Assembly: GCA_030760725.1 (NCBI GenBank)
Contig: JASWHV010000013.1
Coordinates: 36,924,699 to 36,988,698, forward strand
Direction: 5' to 3'
DNA from: Neostapfia colusana
Taxonomy: Eukaryota; Streptophyta; Magnoliopsida; Poales; Poaceae
Length of the DNA stretch: 64,000 bases
Each line of letters starts with the position of its first letter. Position 1 is the first letter of the stretch. The translations under genes were made by a program, and so were the position numbers. The notes under the pieces are model-generated. The model worked only from the letters and a program-made list of their open reading frames with translations. It had not been told where the DNA came from and did not search any database. This document shows, piece after piece, positions 9,335 to 22,612 of the stretch.

Positions 9335-12300
9335 AGTGACACCCTCACCTCGGGTGTCAGCATATGTTCATGTTCTATGAAGAAGAAAAACATTTTAAGA
9401 AAAGAGGGAACAGAGACAAGTATAAAAAGGATAGCCAGTAAAGCTCTCCAAGAGCACCGAAGGCAACTTCCACGGCCATCAGACCACGTGGCGTGTTCGG
9501 AGCTCATCCCTGAGAGAATGGGAGAGGTCCGACACTAAACTGGCTACGTGGCAGGCTCGGGGGTCACCTCTGCGATTGGAAGGAGGTCCGACCCTGTGGG
9601 ACATGTGCTGCCCGCGGAGCTAGCCTCTGCGGAAGAAGCAAAGGCATTTTTCATAAGACACGTGTCATCCTCGGAGCTAGTCCTCGCGGAAATAAGAGGA
9701 CCAGTCACACGAATACGTGTCAATCTCGGAGCTCATCTCAGAGAAGTCCGGATCTATTGAACATGTGTCGCCACCGGAGCTTATCACCGGGAGGTCCGTC
9801 GCTGCTAGACACGTGTCGATCTCGGGGCATGTCCCTGATGGAAGGAGAGGGGGAAGACCGGCACCAACACGTGGCGTGCGCAGAGCTCACCTCCAAAGGA
9901 GGGGGAGGTCTCGGTCGATTGACACGCGGCACAATCGGGGCTCGTCTCTGCGGAGGAGGAGATATCAGGCCCGGAAGGACACGTGGAGCCTCCGGAGCTC
10001 ATCATCATGGAGGTAACGAGTTCTGGAGCGGATGTTACGAGTAAGGACACCGGTACGCAACAGAAACCGATCTAAAATCCACGATGATTACCAAAGATGA
10101 GACGTTAGGATCCAACAAAGATCTGAGTAAGAATCTTATTCGGGATCCAATCAGATTAGGACTCTTCTCTTCCCGATTATAAATAGAACCCAAAACCTCT
10201 GGCCGAAACCACAAACTTCTCTTTCAAATCCTGATCCGACGACTTAGAGCCCTAGCCCTAACTCGCCGAGCAAAACATCGCCGAAGCGCAACAAGGGAGA
10301 TCATCAGAGAAGAACCGAGCGGTCTGAGGAGGACCTCGAAGTCAAGAAGAGCATTAGGTAGGACTTCAATACCACCTTACGACATCATTGTGTTCATCTC
10401 TTTGCATCTGTTCATCGATTCCTTTCGAACAGAAGCTTTCTCGTGGGCAGATCACTCGATGATCAGTTTGATCTAACGAAAAAATCATCGCCATGTCCAC
10501 CTTCGATACGAACACCTCTGACCATGCAAGCCATGCAAGAACACGTACAGATCAATCTAATAAAACTAATCATAGGATAGCATGCATGTGCATCATCGCA
10601 TCTAGTTTAGGGTTTGTGCATGATATTGATTGCCGTGAATTTTGTATGCACGTGAATCCTACATAGCAGGACAAGCTAAGGAAGCTGTCTATGACGAGCT
10701 GCAGCAACAAGGTTTTGAGAATCAAGAACAACCGGAACCACAAGAACAAGGCAAGTGCTCCTTGACCATGTTGATCCTATGTTTTGGGTAAAACTATTTT
10801 GTTTTGCGAAAAGGTGTGTGTGCTGAGTCAAACATGATGGGAAACCCTTTTATAGGAGTTTACTAGTTTTGATTAAACCATCCTTGTCGCCTGGGAGGTT
10901 TATGAGTCGGGTATGGTTTTTGCTTTATGCTTCGCTGAGTCCATGGGATTGGGAAGCGAGATAGATGTGTCTAGCTAACTGCACTCGTAATGATAATAAG
11001 GAACTGATGATGTTAATGAACATGGATCGGAGGGAGATCTAGGCAAGCCTGGGTTTGTGAATGAGGTAGCATGAGATGGTGGTTTTGCTTGCCGTAGATC
11101 TAAGGACCGGGTCATGCATGCACATGCCAGGATAACAGTGCCACCACAAGGACAAGTATGGGTGCGGCTTAGCTGAGTAATTAGGTAAGTTGCTAGAGTG
11201 TTATGGACTGTGGAAGGCGCGGGGAATGGGAGTCAAGTGAGGACTGCCCTGGGAACTGCATGGCACAAGAGGGGGCCCGTGGGTGGGAGAATTGGAGATT
11301 CTAGCCTGCCGGTGAAACCTTAGTGAGTCCATACATCTAGTAACCCCTTTGTAAAGGCTATTTTGTGATCTCTTGACCATACACCGACGGTTGTGTACTG
11401 GTATAATGGAGGTTCTGCAGTCGCCGACGGGTGACGAAATCACAAACTTGTGGGTAAAGAGGTGCAAACTCTACAGAGTTATTAAAAACTATCATGATAG
11501 CCGAGCTTACGGTCACGAGCACCTGGCTAAACTGCAATGATTAGATGGGACGGTTACTGGGATGGTTATTGGGATGGTTATTGGGATGGTTATTGGGAAG
11601 GTTCTTTATTATGGTTATTGATTCGGTTATGGTTATTGGTTTGAAACTGTTGATTCTGGATGATGAGATGGTTGCATGACTGGTTGGTCATGACATGAGA
11701 TTGGTCTCGGTGCGAGACAAGGTTGTTTTATGAGGTGAGATGGTAGCGAATACGAGGAGTTATTCGTGAGTATGAATAAAAGAATGGTTAATGTTCGGAT
11801 GGAATCACGGGAAGTGATGGAGGTATGTTGGTAATTTAATACATGCTGGGATTACATTCATATAAAGTTAAGTTGCTGTTTTACCATGGTTTTATAAATC
11901 TGCTTTTCTGCAAATAAACCTTTGATACCTACCTTGTTTATGAGCTGCATATCATGTGTTATTCCCGCACTTGCTGAGTACATCATTGTGCTCAAACTTG
12001 CACTATTATTTCCTCATCAACAGCAAGAGAAGACTACTATGAAGATCAAGTAGAGCATTATGGCGTGTGATCTGTTCTCAACCTTGCCTGTGGAGGGTGT
12101 AGAGATGGAGCCACTTCTGCTTAGTTTTGCTTCCGCATTAGTTTTGCTTCCGCATTTAAAATAAAGATTTCCGCTGCATAGAATTAAGACTTCCGCTGTG
12201 AGCATGAGTCCAAGACTCATGAGGTGTTGTAATAAACTCTGTTATTCGTGGTAATATATAATCTGAATTCAGTTTGTGGAACGTATGTGTATGTGTGATA

Positions 12301-12368
12301 AACATCCTGGGCACACATATGCATTAGTTCTCGGTTCCGTGGCTTTCCACAGAATTGAGGGCGTCACA
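9335..12368 (+). repeat. Element A 3' LTR (3034 bp)
   Basis: Same layout as the 5' LTR: G-box array about 9478-10013, TATA 10178-10185, putative acidic exons 10670-10750 and 12024-12070, minisatellite 11551-11601. The first base is A (AGTGACACCC) where the 5' LTR has T, so the terminal TG is mutated. Here the GC donor after exon 1 is the full consensus GCAAGT. Confidence 0.96.
10670..12070 (+). other. Putative two-exon acidic ORF in element A 3' LTR (exons 10670-10750 and 12024-12070)
   Basis: Second copy of the LTR ORF of A. The first exon is 81 nt and ends CAAG|GCAAGT; the second exon is 47 nt and ends in TGA at 12068-12070. Of four differences from the 5' LTR first exon, three are synonymous. 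The intron is 1273 nt. Confidence 0.45.
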
Positions 12369-12373
12369 GTTTG

Positions 12374-12653
12374 TGTCATATTGAAGATAAAAGGGTAGTA
12401 TACGTGATGACAAAGCGATATTAACGTCTCGTAGTGACCAAACCTAGTTGAGATGAACTTCAAAAGAGGAAGTCCATCAAGTTGGATTTAACTAGCTTGT
12501 ACTTGGTCTGGTAATGGTGTAGCTTGTGCAAAGTTATTACATTATCTGTATACGAGATGTATCGCATGCCTTATTGTCATTATGTTTTACGCCATTTTAT
12601 TGAACTGCATGGAGTATGTTGCCGGACTGATGTTTATTGTCGTATGGTTGCAG
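12374..12653 (+). other. Element E leader, downstream part
   Basis: Continues the leader interrupted by A and aligns with B on the minus strand at about 50627-50890. It ends in TATGGTTGCAG abutting the gag ATG at 12654, again an acceptor-like site. No room exists here for an ORF0 like that of C. Confidence 0.8.
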
Positions 12654-15600
12654 ATGGTTCACACTCGGACCACGCATGAGATTGGTGGCTTTAGCCAGCA
12701 GGGGGGGTGATGACTCCCAGCCACCTGCCTACGACAGCACCCCGCAGCAACAACCACCCCCGCCGCCTCCGCTTACGCTAGCGGATGTGATTGCAGCACT
12801 GGTGGGTGGTCGTGAGGAGCAGACCGACCTGCTCTGCACGATCGTGCAGAATACGTCCCAGGCGGGGGGGGGGGGGGGGCGTCAAGATAGGGGGCCTCGT
12901 GAGCCCTGTGATGTGATGTACTCGGATTTCATGAGTACGCACCCTCCGGTGTTCACAGAAGAAGCAGAACCCCTGGAAGCCGACAATTAGTTGCGGACAA
13001 TCGAGTCCAAGTTCGGGCTGCTCCAATGTACGGAGCGGCAGAAGACTCTGTTCGTGGCGCATCAGCTTCACGGTGCCGCTGGTGTGTGGCGGGCGAATTA
13101 TGTCGCCTCACGTCCGGCTGGCCATGCCGTGGAGTGGGAAGAATTCCGGGAGGCGTTCTGCGCCTACCATATCCCTCCCGGGATAATGAAGCGGAAGTTC
13201 TAAGAGTTCTTGGAGCTGAAACAGGGCGGGAGGAGTGCCCATGACTATTCCCGTGCCTTCAACCATCTGGCGCAATATGCGTCGGATTATGTCTCCACCG
13301 AGGAGAAGAAGCGAGAGCACTTCTATCGGGAGTTACACCCCGAGATGAAGACGCATCTCGTCCAAAGCAATCGCGGCACGTTCAATGATCTAGTCAATGC
13401 CGCCATCATGCAAGAAGATGCTCAGCGGGAGTTGGCGGTTGAGCAGCAAAAGCGCAGTACGCCACCCAACTGTGGGGGAGGAGCTCCCCAGAAATACCGC
13501 ATGGTGCATCGGACACCATCCGGTGGCATCCACCGGCGCGACCTCAGCAGTTCGGGGCTCGTTCATTTCAGCCATCCCCGTTCCGACCGCCGATGCCACC
13601 ACCGCGACCGCAACAGCAGCAGCAGACGGTACCCCGGGCGTTTCCACCGCCACAACGCGCCCCAGGTTTCCGTCCGCCGATCAGCGGAGGACCGCCTCGC
13701 TACACCTGCTTTACGTGTGGCCAGGTGGGCCATTTCTCGAAGGACTGTCCCCAGGGGCAGCAGAGCAGCGGGCAAGCCCAGTTCCAGGGCGGTGCTCGAG
13801 GACGACCTCTGGTCAAGAAGGTTGGTCAGAAAACTAGGGGCGTTGGCAACCTCGACAATGAGGACGCCCTAGAGGGAGACAACATGCTGGCGGGTACGTT
13901 CACTCTCAACAATCAAGCAATAATCATATTATTTGTTCGGGTGCAACCCACAGTTTCATAAGTGCATCCTATGTGGCTAAGCATCAAATGCAAATCTTCC
14001 CAACCGACTGCTCATATATGATCTGCTCACCGGGAGGGAAGATTTGATCAAATATGATGATTCCAAAAGCACATCTGTGCTTAGGTGGGAAGATATATCC
14101 CACCACCTTGATAATCCTTACGGGACAAAAGATTGATGCAATCTTAGGGATGTCATGGTTACGATACCATGGCGCTGTCCTGGACACGCGGACACGGACG
14201 GTTCATTTGAATTCTCCATTCCACCATCAGCATTCCATGGTGTTAGACAACCCTGTCCAGGAGGTTTCAGCAATAAATAATACTAAAGCTCTCAAATTAG
14301 AGGACATCCCGTAGTCCGGGAGTATCACGATGTGTTTCCGGATGATCTTCCGGGCATGCCACCTGAGCGGGATGTCGAGTTCAGGATTGAGCTTGCACCT
14401 GGGACTACGCCCGTATCACGGAGACCATACAAAATGGCCCCGAACGAGCTGTCTGAACTGAAAGAACAGCTCAATGATCTGTTGAGCAGGGGTTTCATTA
14501 TGCCGAGTTCCTCGCCCTAGGGGTGCTCGGTGCTGTTCGTAAAGAAGAAGGATGAAACCTTGAGGCTGTGTGTGGACTACCGGCCGCTCGACGCCGTCAC
14601 CATCAAGAACAAATACCCGCTGCCCCGCATTGACATCCTGTTTGATCAGCTTGTGGGTGCAAGTGTGTTCTCCAAGATGGACCTTCGCTCTGGATATCAT
14701 CAAATAAAACTCCGGGTGGAGGATATCCCGAAGACGGCCTTTTCGACGAGATATGGCTTATATGAGTATCTCGTCATGTCTTTTGGTCTCACCAATGCTC
14801 TGGCACATTTCATGTATCTCATGAACTCGGTGTTCATGCCGGAGCTGGATAAGTTCGTTGTGGTGTTCATTGATGATATCTTGGTTTACTCCAAGACAGA
14901 AGCAGAACACGCCGAACACTTGAGGATCATTCTTCAACAACTGCGAGATCATAAGCTCTACGTCAAGTTCAGCAAATGTGAGTTTTGGATCAGCCAAGTG
15001 CCATTTTGGGACATATCATCTCAGCGGAAGGCATTGCGGTTGACCCAAGCAAAATCGAGCAAGTGCTGAAATGGAAAGCTCCCACTTCAGTCCATGAAGT
15101 CAGAAGCTTCCTCGGTTTAGTGGGATACTATCAGAGATTCATTCCAAGCTTTTCCAAGCTTGCTAAGCCGATGACAGAATTGCTGAAGAAGGGAACAAAA
15201 TATGTTTGGAACACGGCATGTGAAGGAGTGTTCCAAGCATTAGTGAAGCATCTCACAACAGCCCCGGTCTTAGCTCAACCAGATACAACCAAGCCCTTCG
15301 ACGTGTATTGTGATGCGTCCGGTATTGGGATCGGCTGCATTTTGATGCAGGAAGGATGTGTGGTCGCATATGGCTCACGCCAACTTTGGAACCATGAGCA
15401 TCACTATCCGACTCATGATCTTGAGCTTGCTGCTGTGGTTTTGGCGTTAAAAATGCGGAGGCACTATCTCCTGGGAAACTTGGTGCATCTCTACACCGAC
15501 CACAAGAGTCTGAAGTATATTTTCACCCAGAAGGAGCTGAATATGAGGCAAAGGAGGTGGTTAGAACTAATCAAAGACTATGAGATTGAGATTCATTACC

Positions 15601-17187
15601 ACCCCGGCAAGGGGAATGTGGTTGCCGACGCGCTGAGTCGGAAATCACATGTCCATAATCTCACCATTACACCGGTGGAGGAGGAAGAGCCGAGTTTATA
15701 CTTGGTTCCTTATGGATCACTCTACAACCTTGCTTTCATCCCTACTATTAGGGAGGACAGCATTGCAGCTCAGAAAAGTTGATAAGGGCATGGCACATCT
15801 CCGGAGACGGATAGACAATGGGGAAATCAAATGTTTCCGGAAAGATGATGAGGGGACGCTGTGGTTCAATGACCGCATAGGCGTACCCCGGAACATGGAG
15901 CTGAGGAAGAAGATTCTTGATGAAGCACACTTGTCTAAATAATCCATTCATACGGGCAGTAACAAAATGTACCATGATTTGAAAAAGAAATTTTGGTGGA
16001 CACGGATGAAGAGGGAAGTGGCTAAATACGTATCCGAGTGTGATACGTGTAGACGAGTGAAAGCTGATCATATGAGGAAATCAGGGCTGCTGCAACCCCT
16101 GAAAATCCCGGCATGGAAGTGGGAAGATGTGAGCATGGATTTCATTGTAGGATTACCCCTGACTTTCAACAAGCATGATTCCATTTGGGTGATCGTTGAC
16201 CGATTAAACAAGTCGGCTCACTTCATTCCTGTGCATACACGATACAACGTCGGCAAATATGCGGAGCTGTACATAGCGAGAATTATATGCTTACATGGGG
16301 TACCCAAGACCATAGTCTCAGATCGAGGTGTACTGTTTGTATCTAGTTTCTGGGAGCAGTTGCACGCGGCATTGGGTACTAAGCTGATTAGAAGCTCCGC
16401 CTATCACCCTCAGACAGATGGTCAAACAGAGAGGGTGAACCAAGTACTAGAAGACATGTTGAGAGCGTGTGCCATCCACCACGGTAGAAACTGGGATGAT
16501 AATCTACCGTTGGCAGAATTCTCGTACAATAATGGCTATCAAGCGAGTACCAAGATGGCACCCTATGAGGCTCTCTACGGTCGCAAATGTCGCACCCCAC
16601 TAAACTGGTGCGAGTCCGGTGAGAGGGTCATGTTCGGGGTTGATGTGGTGAACAATGCCGAAGAGCGCGTTCGGATGATTCAAGCCAACTTGAAGGCCGC
16701 TCAATCCCGGCAGAAAAGCCACACTGATAAGAGGCGTAGACCGCTGCACTTTGACATCGGGGAGCATGTGCACCTCCGTGTATCTCCGATGAAAGGCGTG
16801 CACTGGTTCGGCGTGTAGGGGAAACTCGCTCCCCGATTCATTGGACCCTATGCCATCACCGAGAAGTGTGGACCAGTGGCGTATAGACTGGAACTGCCGG
16901 CATCTCTTGCTGGTGTTCACGACGTTTTTCATGTTTCACAACCGTGAAAATGTCTAAAGCATATGGCTGCTGTTCCCACTGAAGACATCGGCGAACTGCA
17001 ACCGGATTTGACGTATGATGAATATCCGGTGGCAATTATTGATGAGAAGGCTCGGACCACATGTAGCCGAACATTGTGGTTGTACAAGATACTCTGGAGT
17101 AACCACACCACCGAAGAAGTGACGTGGGAGAGTGAGGAATTTCTTCGCTCAAACTACCCGGAGTTCATGGCGTCTCAGCACGGGTGA
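12654..17187 (+). pseudogene. gag-pol: Element E gag-pol pseudogene
   Basis: Collinear with the Gag-Pol of B and C but heavily decayed. Breaks seen: a TGA about 19 codons in; a run of 16 G at 12864-12879 where B has about six; TAG at 12988-12990; TAA at 13201-13203; a frameshift near 13550; a small deletion at the protease active site near 13935; a frameshift near 14310; TAG at 14518-14520; a frameshift near 15004; stops near 15781, 15940 and 16816. Still legible are the zinc knuckle (CFTCGQVGHFSKDC, 13710-13750), the reverse transcriptase FIDDILVYSK near 14870, RNase H, integrase D, D and E motifs, and a chromodomain at the end (16963-17180). Several stops fit C-to-T or G-to-A changes. Confidence 0.92.
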
Positions 17188-17218
17188 GTTCCTATTACAT
17201 CGCTGTCTCTTCTTTTGT

Positions 17219-17253
17219 AATCTCGGGACAAGATTCTTTTAAGGGGGGAGGGA
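17219..17253 (+). other. Element E inverted repeat and polypurine tract
   Basis: AATCTCG, GGA, CAAGATT at 17219-17235 is the same stem as in B and C with one mismatch. It is followed by TTTTAAGGGGGGAGGGA ending at the LTR start. Confidence 0.85.
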
Positions 17254-19798
17254 TGTAAAAGCCCAAGAAAGGAAATTGCAAAAATTGTTCATCACCTCAC
17301 AACACCACACCTCTTGTGATGGATATCTCATGAACACTTTTGAAGAGCAAGTAACCACCATCAAAAAGGTGATTAGAGGGGAAGCCCTAACTTCCAAAAA
17401 GTGGGATTTCTACACATGAACATGGAAGGTTGAGCTCACCCCTAGAACTTAATTAGTCCTGGGAAGGCTCAGGCCAAATTTCATGCAAATCCCATACTTT
17501 TTGAGGCAATTTGGAGAATATTCAAAAAGGGGCCAATTTGAATGAAAATTCAAATTTCAGCAACCTTCATCCCTTGAATTCAAAAGTTGACTTCATATTC
17601 AAACTCAGCATATTTTTCTGAGTTATCCCACCAATTTTCATCCTCATTGGACATTATCTTGTCGGGAGCTAAAATTGCATTAATTCAAAACTGAATTTGA
17701 ATTTCAGTTCAAATATGCAACAAATTTAGCCAAATTAATTTCAAATTGAGGAAACCAAATTCAAACTCTGACTTGGTGCTTATGTCTCTCATTCAATGGA
17801 GAGTAGCTGGGACATTTACAGTAGAATTTGGAAAAAAGGGATTAGGGGGGAGAGATGGGCCCACAGGTCAGTGGGAGAGCTACTCCCAACCGAGTGGTGC
17901 TCTGTTTCTCGCTGAAGCAAGAGCGCGCAGCGCGCACCGAGGTGATTCCCGGACGCCACCTCCAGAGCAGCCAGGCCACGGTATGCATCGACGTAGCCCT
18001 CGCCAGGGATATTTCCCACCTCAGTAACCGACTCGCCGCGCTGCCCTGACCATCCCGAGCTCCTCGACCAAGAAACACCGCCGCGCGCTCGAAAACTCTT
18101 GGTTCTCTGGCATCCGCTCGTCTCCGAGGTTGGCACGCTGGTCTGAGCACACCCAGAACTTCGCCGAGGCCTCCTCGACGTGATCAATGCAACAACCCGG
18201 CGCCCCACCCACGGTAAACTGACCACGAGCTCCCTGTTTCCATTCCGCACCTTGTAAAGCCACCGCGACCAAAAACATATCGTCCGGCCGCTAGGTTTGA
18301 TTCCACGCCGAGTTGATCATGGCAAAAGGTTTTCCTAGGAGTGCACTTTCTGTCCGACAACCCTGGCCGCATGCCAGAGCGTGTTAGCCGGAATTTCAGT
18401 TCTTACCGAGAGCATGTGATATAGCCCATGTTCGGTTAATCGGAAAATTCGGGCTAATTGGTCAAGCAATCGCTCCTCAGCTTCGACAACCAGCTAGAAA
18501 CGTCCGTGCGAATCCATACAGTCAAGAATCACGGGAAACCAGCGAGAAACCACTGAGTTCCGTGGGTCTTTCGTTCATCGCAGGGTTTAGACCTAGGTCG
18601 TACGGTGAAGTCCGGTTTGCCACAACGGTGAGCAAGATCAGAGGCTAGGTCGTTGCTCCGAAGGTTGTGGCGGTGCTGTAGGAGCCAACAGAGGGGACTG
18701 TGGGGCATGACAGCGCCATACCGACGTCGCTGATGAACTTCCGGCCGCTGTCACCGTCGCAAGCACTATTCCGGCCGTTGCCGAGCTCCGGGGAGGGCAC
18801 CACCGTGTTCCGCAGGCAGAAATATGAACAGGCGGCGATTTTCGTCGAAGGTCGGGCAGCAGAACGCCCGGCGGCGAGCTCTCCGGCGAAGGGGGCGGCG
18901 GGGAGTCGCGGTAGCGTGAGGTAGACGAAGCCCCGCAGGTCCCACGTGTCAGTCTCGGGTTAAACAGCGCCGGATATGCTGTGGCACCAGGATCCCGTGC
19001 GACTGCGCGGAAGACTCTGCGGACCCCCGTGTGAGTTAGCTGAGGTGCTGACACGTAGCCCGGGGACCCCACCAGCCAGTTTAAACTTTATTTGAAATTT
19101 CAGATTTGGTTCAAACTTCAAATGCATATAATTTCTGCTAGGAAGCTCCAAATTCAGTGAACCAAATTTTGCTGAACTCAGCTTTTTGAATACTTTCCAG
19201 CAACACAAATTTCAGCTCATGAAACTTAATAGTTTTCCATAATTAATTCCCCAAATTTAAACTGTTAGGAAATTTATCTGGAGGATTACTTCATGAAAAA
19301 TTCTGAAATTTGGCTGGGAGGTTCATTGGAAAATACTTGAGCCACAGTAAAATTTTCAGACCCATCCAAGTTCATTTATTCCCCCTAATTGTGTGATTAA
19401 TGAACTGCCCTGAGAAAATAGAAAAAAGTACAGAAACATGTTCAGATTTTCTCAAATCTTGTTTAGGGCATAACTTCATCTAGAATTCTTCAAATAACAT
19501 GAAACCAATTCCATTAGAACCATATCAAATTCTAGTTTCCAGAAAGTAATGGTTGAAGCCATGGAAACCCCTGGAATTCCTGAGAGGTTCTAATATTGAC
19601 CAAATAGGCTATTATTTGTACAAGACTAAAATGAACTTTGTTTCAATTGAAACTTGGTCAAGACTCTGGCTAGGACCCTACCAAGCCACCATAAAAATTG
19701 CAGAGCCAAAGGGGAGGGCTAGCTAGAATTATGGACTTTACATATTCACATTCAAACATTTCATTTCAATTGACATATAGTATATCGTTTACGTGTAG

Positions 19799-21002
19799 TC
19801 GCTGAAGGCGAGGAAACTCCGGAAGTGCTCGACTTCCTTCTTCCGGACGAAGCCCTAACCACTGACCAGCAGCAACAAGGCAAGCCCCGGTTTGCATTAA
19901 CCCCTTTTATAAAGTTTTGCTTTGTTTACATGTTTAGTATGAGGTATGGATGTGCATTAGGTGTAGGATGGATGAGACCCAAATGCATAACCAGAATTTT
20001 CCTACAAGAGTGAGGGTAGAGTCTAAGTCCTCGAGTAGACAGGCTCTGCTTAATGATTCATAGGACTTCGGTACAAGTCGAGTAGTTGGAATCTACTCGC
20101 GAGTTAGGCTTTGGGACACACGGGATTGGTTCGAGTGATGTGAGATCACTTTAGTAATGAAAAGAGACTAGGCAGGGGCTAGGGCGCAGCAAGAGGAAGT
20201 TCTGTGTGTGCAGCCCTGTCCGCGTCAATTGAGGACCGATCCGTGTGCGGCCCTGCTGAACAAGTATTGAACGTACCGAAGGCATATCGGATATATGGGC
20301 CCTGATAAACCGATGTAATCTAAACCTCCGGGCGTCGAGGCATAGCACACCGATTTATAGGTGTAGGTTGAGGGAAGCAATGTGGAAATCTGCTAATGGG
20401 CATAGAGAGGTGCTCCGTGTATGGAACCTCCTGTCCGTTTCGGTGCGACCGGTTTGACGTTTGGGCTGTTGGGTAAAAGGTTGTCCCGTACAACATCGAC
20501 TGAGTGTGCTGTGCAGCTCCACGGGTGGGCATATGTGACGTGCTATTTGAGTATCCCTGCAGGTGTATATCGAGTCGATTCGCCGTCCCTCGCGGTGACG
20601 AGTACTGCTTGTTCACTGCGTCGTAACGTAGATAAACTATGGAATGTCATGATTCAATTCTGCTGATCTGTATAATTGTATTGCTACATGTGTGCCACCA
20701 AATATTGCTCACTAAATTTCCTATTCATGAAATTTTAACTTGTGGCTAAAAGATGAAATAAGGATGAACTTGTAGGCGTGTCCATTTGCTGTTACTTACC
20801 ACCCCATGTCCGTTGTACACTACATGTAGAATTTCATGCCTAGGTGAGTCGGTTAAGTCTTGTTGAGCCATCGTGCTCATGGTTGCTTATATAAGTGTTT
20901 CCTGGTGAGGAGCATCCCACGGACTCGGGTTACGAGTCCACCGGCGAGGGCTACCCTCCGTCGGGGACCACGGCTGTGTGGGAGTCGTACAAGCCATGCT
21001 GA
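19799..21002 (+). other. Putative two-exon acidic ORF in element E 3' LTR (exons 19799-19879 and 20905-21002)
   Basis: Exon 1 follows ACGTGTAG, is 81 nt (2 + 26 codons + 1), contains TPEVLDFLLP and ends CAAG|GCAAGC. Exon 2 is 98 nt and open to TGA at 21000-21002, but its acceptor reads CTG where B has CAG, so splicing of this copy is probably lost. Compared with B, exon 1 differs by whole codons in length and several third-position changes. Confidence 0.4.
20079..20099 (+). other. Conserved intronic hairpin in element E LTR
   Basis: CGAGTAG, a 7-nt loop, CTACTCG. The same stem is present in the LTRs of B, C and F about 200 nt downstream of the GC donor. Confidence 0.6.
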
Positions 21003-21260
21003 GCTGCGGAGTGCAACTAGTGTGGGTTGCCCTTGGGCTGGGCAACCGACTTTTGCTAGATAGATGAGCGTGAGTTGTACAAATTTAGTTTCCGCTGTGT
21101 AATATAAACACTAGTTTGTAACTGGAGTAGTGTACTACTTTGTACATTTCAGTTGGTTTGCTATGTAATACAATGTATCCTTATGATGTGTGCTGTCGGC
21201 TGTCGCATTGTGCGGCACCACCCTCTGCGATCCTGGATGAGCGGATTCAGGTCCGCCACA

Positions 21261-21967
21261 TTTCATAACTCAAGTTGAATACCAAAATTAAAGTTAACTT
21301 CAGTATATTTACAACGAGTATTCATATGCCTCTGGATCATCTCTCGATCAAAAGTTATGATTGTTCAAATTTGACAGAATTTCTGAATAAAATTTGCCCG
21401 CATGTCCTCTGTATGTGGAGTACAATTCTGAGCAAACTATGAACTACAAAATCATTGCAAATTTCATAAGCTCTCCAACGATGTATCATATGACCCTTAG
21501 AAATTTTTCTACAGAATGTTATGGCCAATTTACAGAAACATCCACAGAAGGTTGCAGCTGTTCTGTTTTCCGAACAGTTTGCATTCGTCTGGACATTCAA
21601 CCAAGTTGGCGTCTGATTCTGTTCTTGAGCTCTACACAAAAGTTGTGGAGCACTTCAAAAACTTTCTAGAACTATATCATACACCTCCATTGGGTCAAAC
21701 TACTTAGAGTTGTGCTCTGTCAAAGTCCAGCAAAAATTTCTGCCAGAACAGAGCACTCTGTTTTTGGATCAAATGAAGCCTAGCATGTCTCTTCTTTGAA
21801 GCTTAGTTCAAATGAAGAGCTCAGTAACTAATATGTGTTTTTAAACATCCATTTTTAGTTTGAAAGTTAGACATGAATGATTTCTTCATAGGAAGGAAAA
21901 CTATCAAGTGTAGTACGGTGGCGATGCACCGTAAGACATATGACAGTACTACGTTGCCTCACAAAGG
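21261..21967 (-). other. Element D leader, distal part
   Basis: Reads on the minus strand as the leader of a B/C-like element (compare 50989-51660). It lies between the insertions of E and C. It contains a perfect palindrome AACAGAG CA CTCTGTT at 21747-21762. No gene is seen. Confidence 0.8.
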
Positions 21968-21972
21968 AAAAA
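21968..21972. repeat. Target-site duplication AAAAA of element C (partner 37409-37413)
   Basis: Five A on both sides of C. The D leader, which reads like B near 51660, is restored when C is removed. Confidence 0.9.
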
Positions 21973-22612
21973 TGTAAGGGCCTCAGTTTTTGACACCCAT
22001 TTGCAGTGTTCATCCCCACACCACACACCTCATTTGAGGAAAAATGATGAACACAAATAAAGAGCAAGTAACAATTATCAACATGCTCATTAGGGAACAA
22101 ACTCACACATTGCAAAAGTGGTACTTCCCACATGTGATATAGATGGGCTGGACATATGAAAACTCCTACACTTTGCCAAGGATGTCCATGCCAAGTTTCA
22201 CCCAAATTCAAAACATTTTTGAGGTCATCTTGGGTGTAGATAGGAAAGGGGCAGTTTGAAAACATATTCAAATTCAAACTGTTTTCACCCACTGAATTTA
22301 AAAGTGGAAGGCATATTCTTGCTCAGCACATTTTTGTGAGCTCACACACCAATTTTCACTCCATTTGGAGTTGATCTTGACATGAGCTAAGGGGGAGAAA
22401 TTCAAACTTTATTTGAATTTCAAACTGCACTTGTGCTGAAATTCATTCAAACCAAACCTCATTTGAACTTTGATCAATTCAAATGGCTCTTGGGTGAATA
22501 ATTTGAGTTGCCAAGGGTAGAATAGGGTTCACTGTTTACCACAGCTGTTAGGAATAAATTTCAGAGGTTAAAAGAGGAGTGGGACCCACATGTCAGCCTC
22601 AGCCTCAAAGCA

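Larger units (their letters stand above)
1382..12368 (+). mobile_element. Element A: full-length Tekay-like Ty3/gypsy retrotransposon, coding region decayed
   Basis: A 10,987-bp element with two LTRs of about 3.03 kb, TSD GTTTG, a PBS for initiator tRNA-Met just after the 5' LTR, gag (4859), a pol with protease, reverse transcriptase, RNase H, integrase and chromodomain, and a polypurine tract before the 3' LTR. It is nested in the leader of element E. The two LTRs differ at scattered sites (by eye of the order of 1-2%), so it is clearly older than C. Gag-pol contains frameshifts and stops, so it is probably non-autonomous now. Confidence 0.96.
1..21260 (+). mobile_element. Element E: Tekay-like Ty3/gypsy retrotransposon, 5' end outside window, interrupted by element A
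   Basis: Visible parts are most of the untranslated leader (1-1381 and 12374-12653), a decayed gag-pol (12654-17187), a polypurine tract and a complete 3' LTR (17254-21260). The first 1.38 kb aligns with the leader of element B on the opposite strand (about 50890-52155), so E and B belong to the same family and about 4.3 kb of E (5' LTR, PBS, start of leader) should lie left of the window. E sits in the leader of element D: sequence after 21260 continues as D leader in minus orientation. The right-hand copy of its TSD would be TTTCA at 21261-21265, not verifiable here. Confidence 0.9.
17254..21260 (+). repeat. Element E 3' LTR (4007 bp)
   Basis: Starts TGTAAAAGCC directly after the polypurine tract and ends GGTCCGCCACA. 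It aligns over most of its length with the LTRs of B on the other strand. It contains the putative acidic exons 19799-19879 and 20905-21002, the intronic hairpin 20079-20099 and a decayed AATAAA (AATATAAA near 21108). I did not find a convincing TATA box. Confidence 0.93.
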
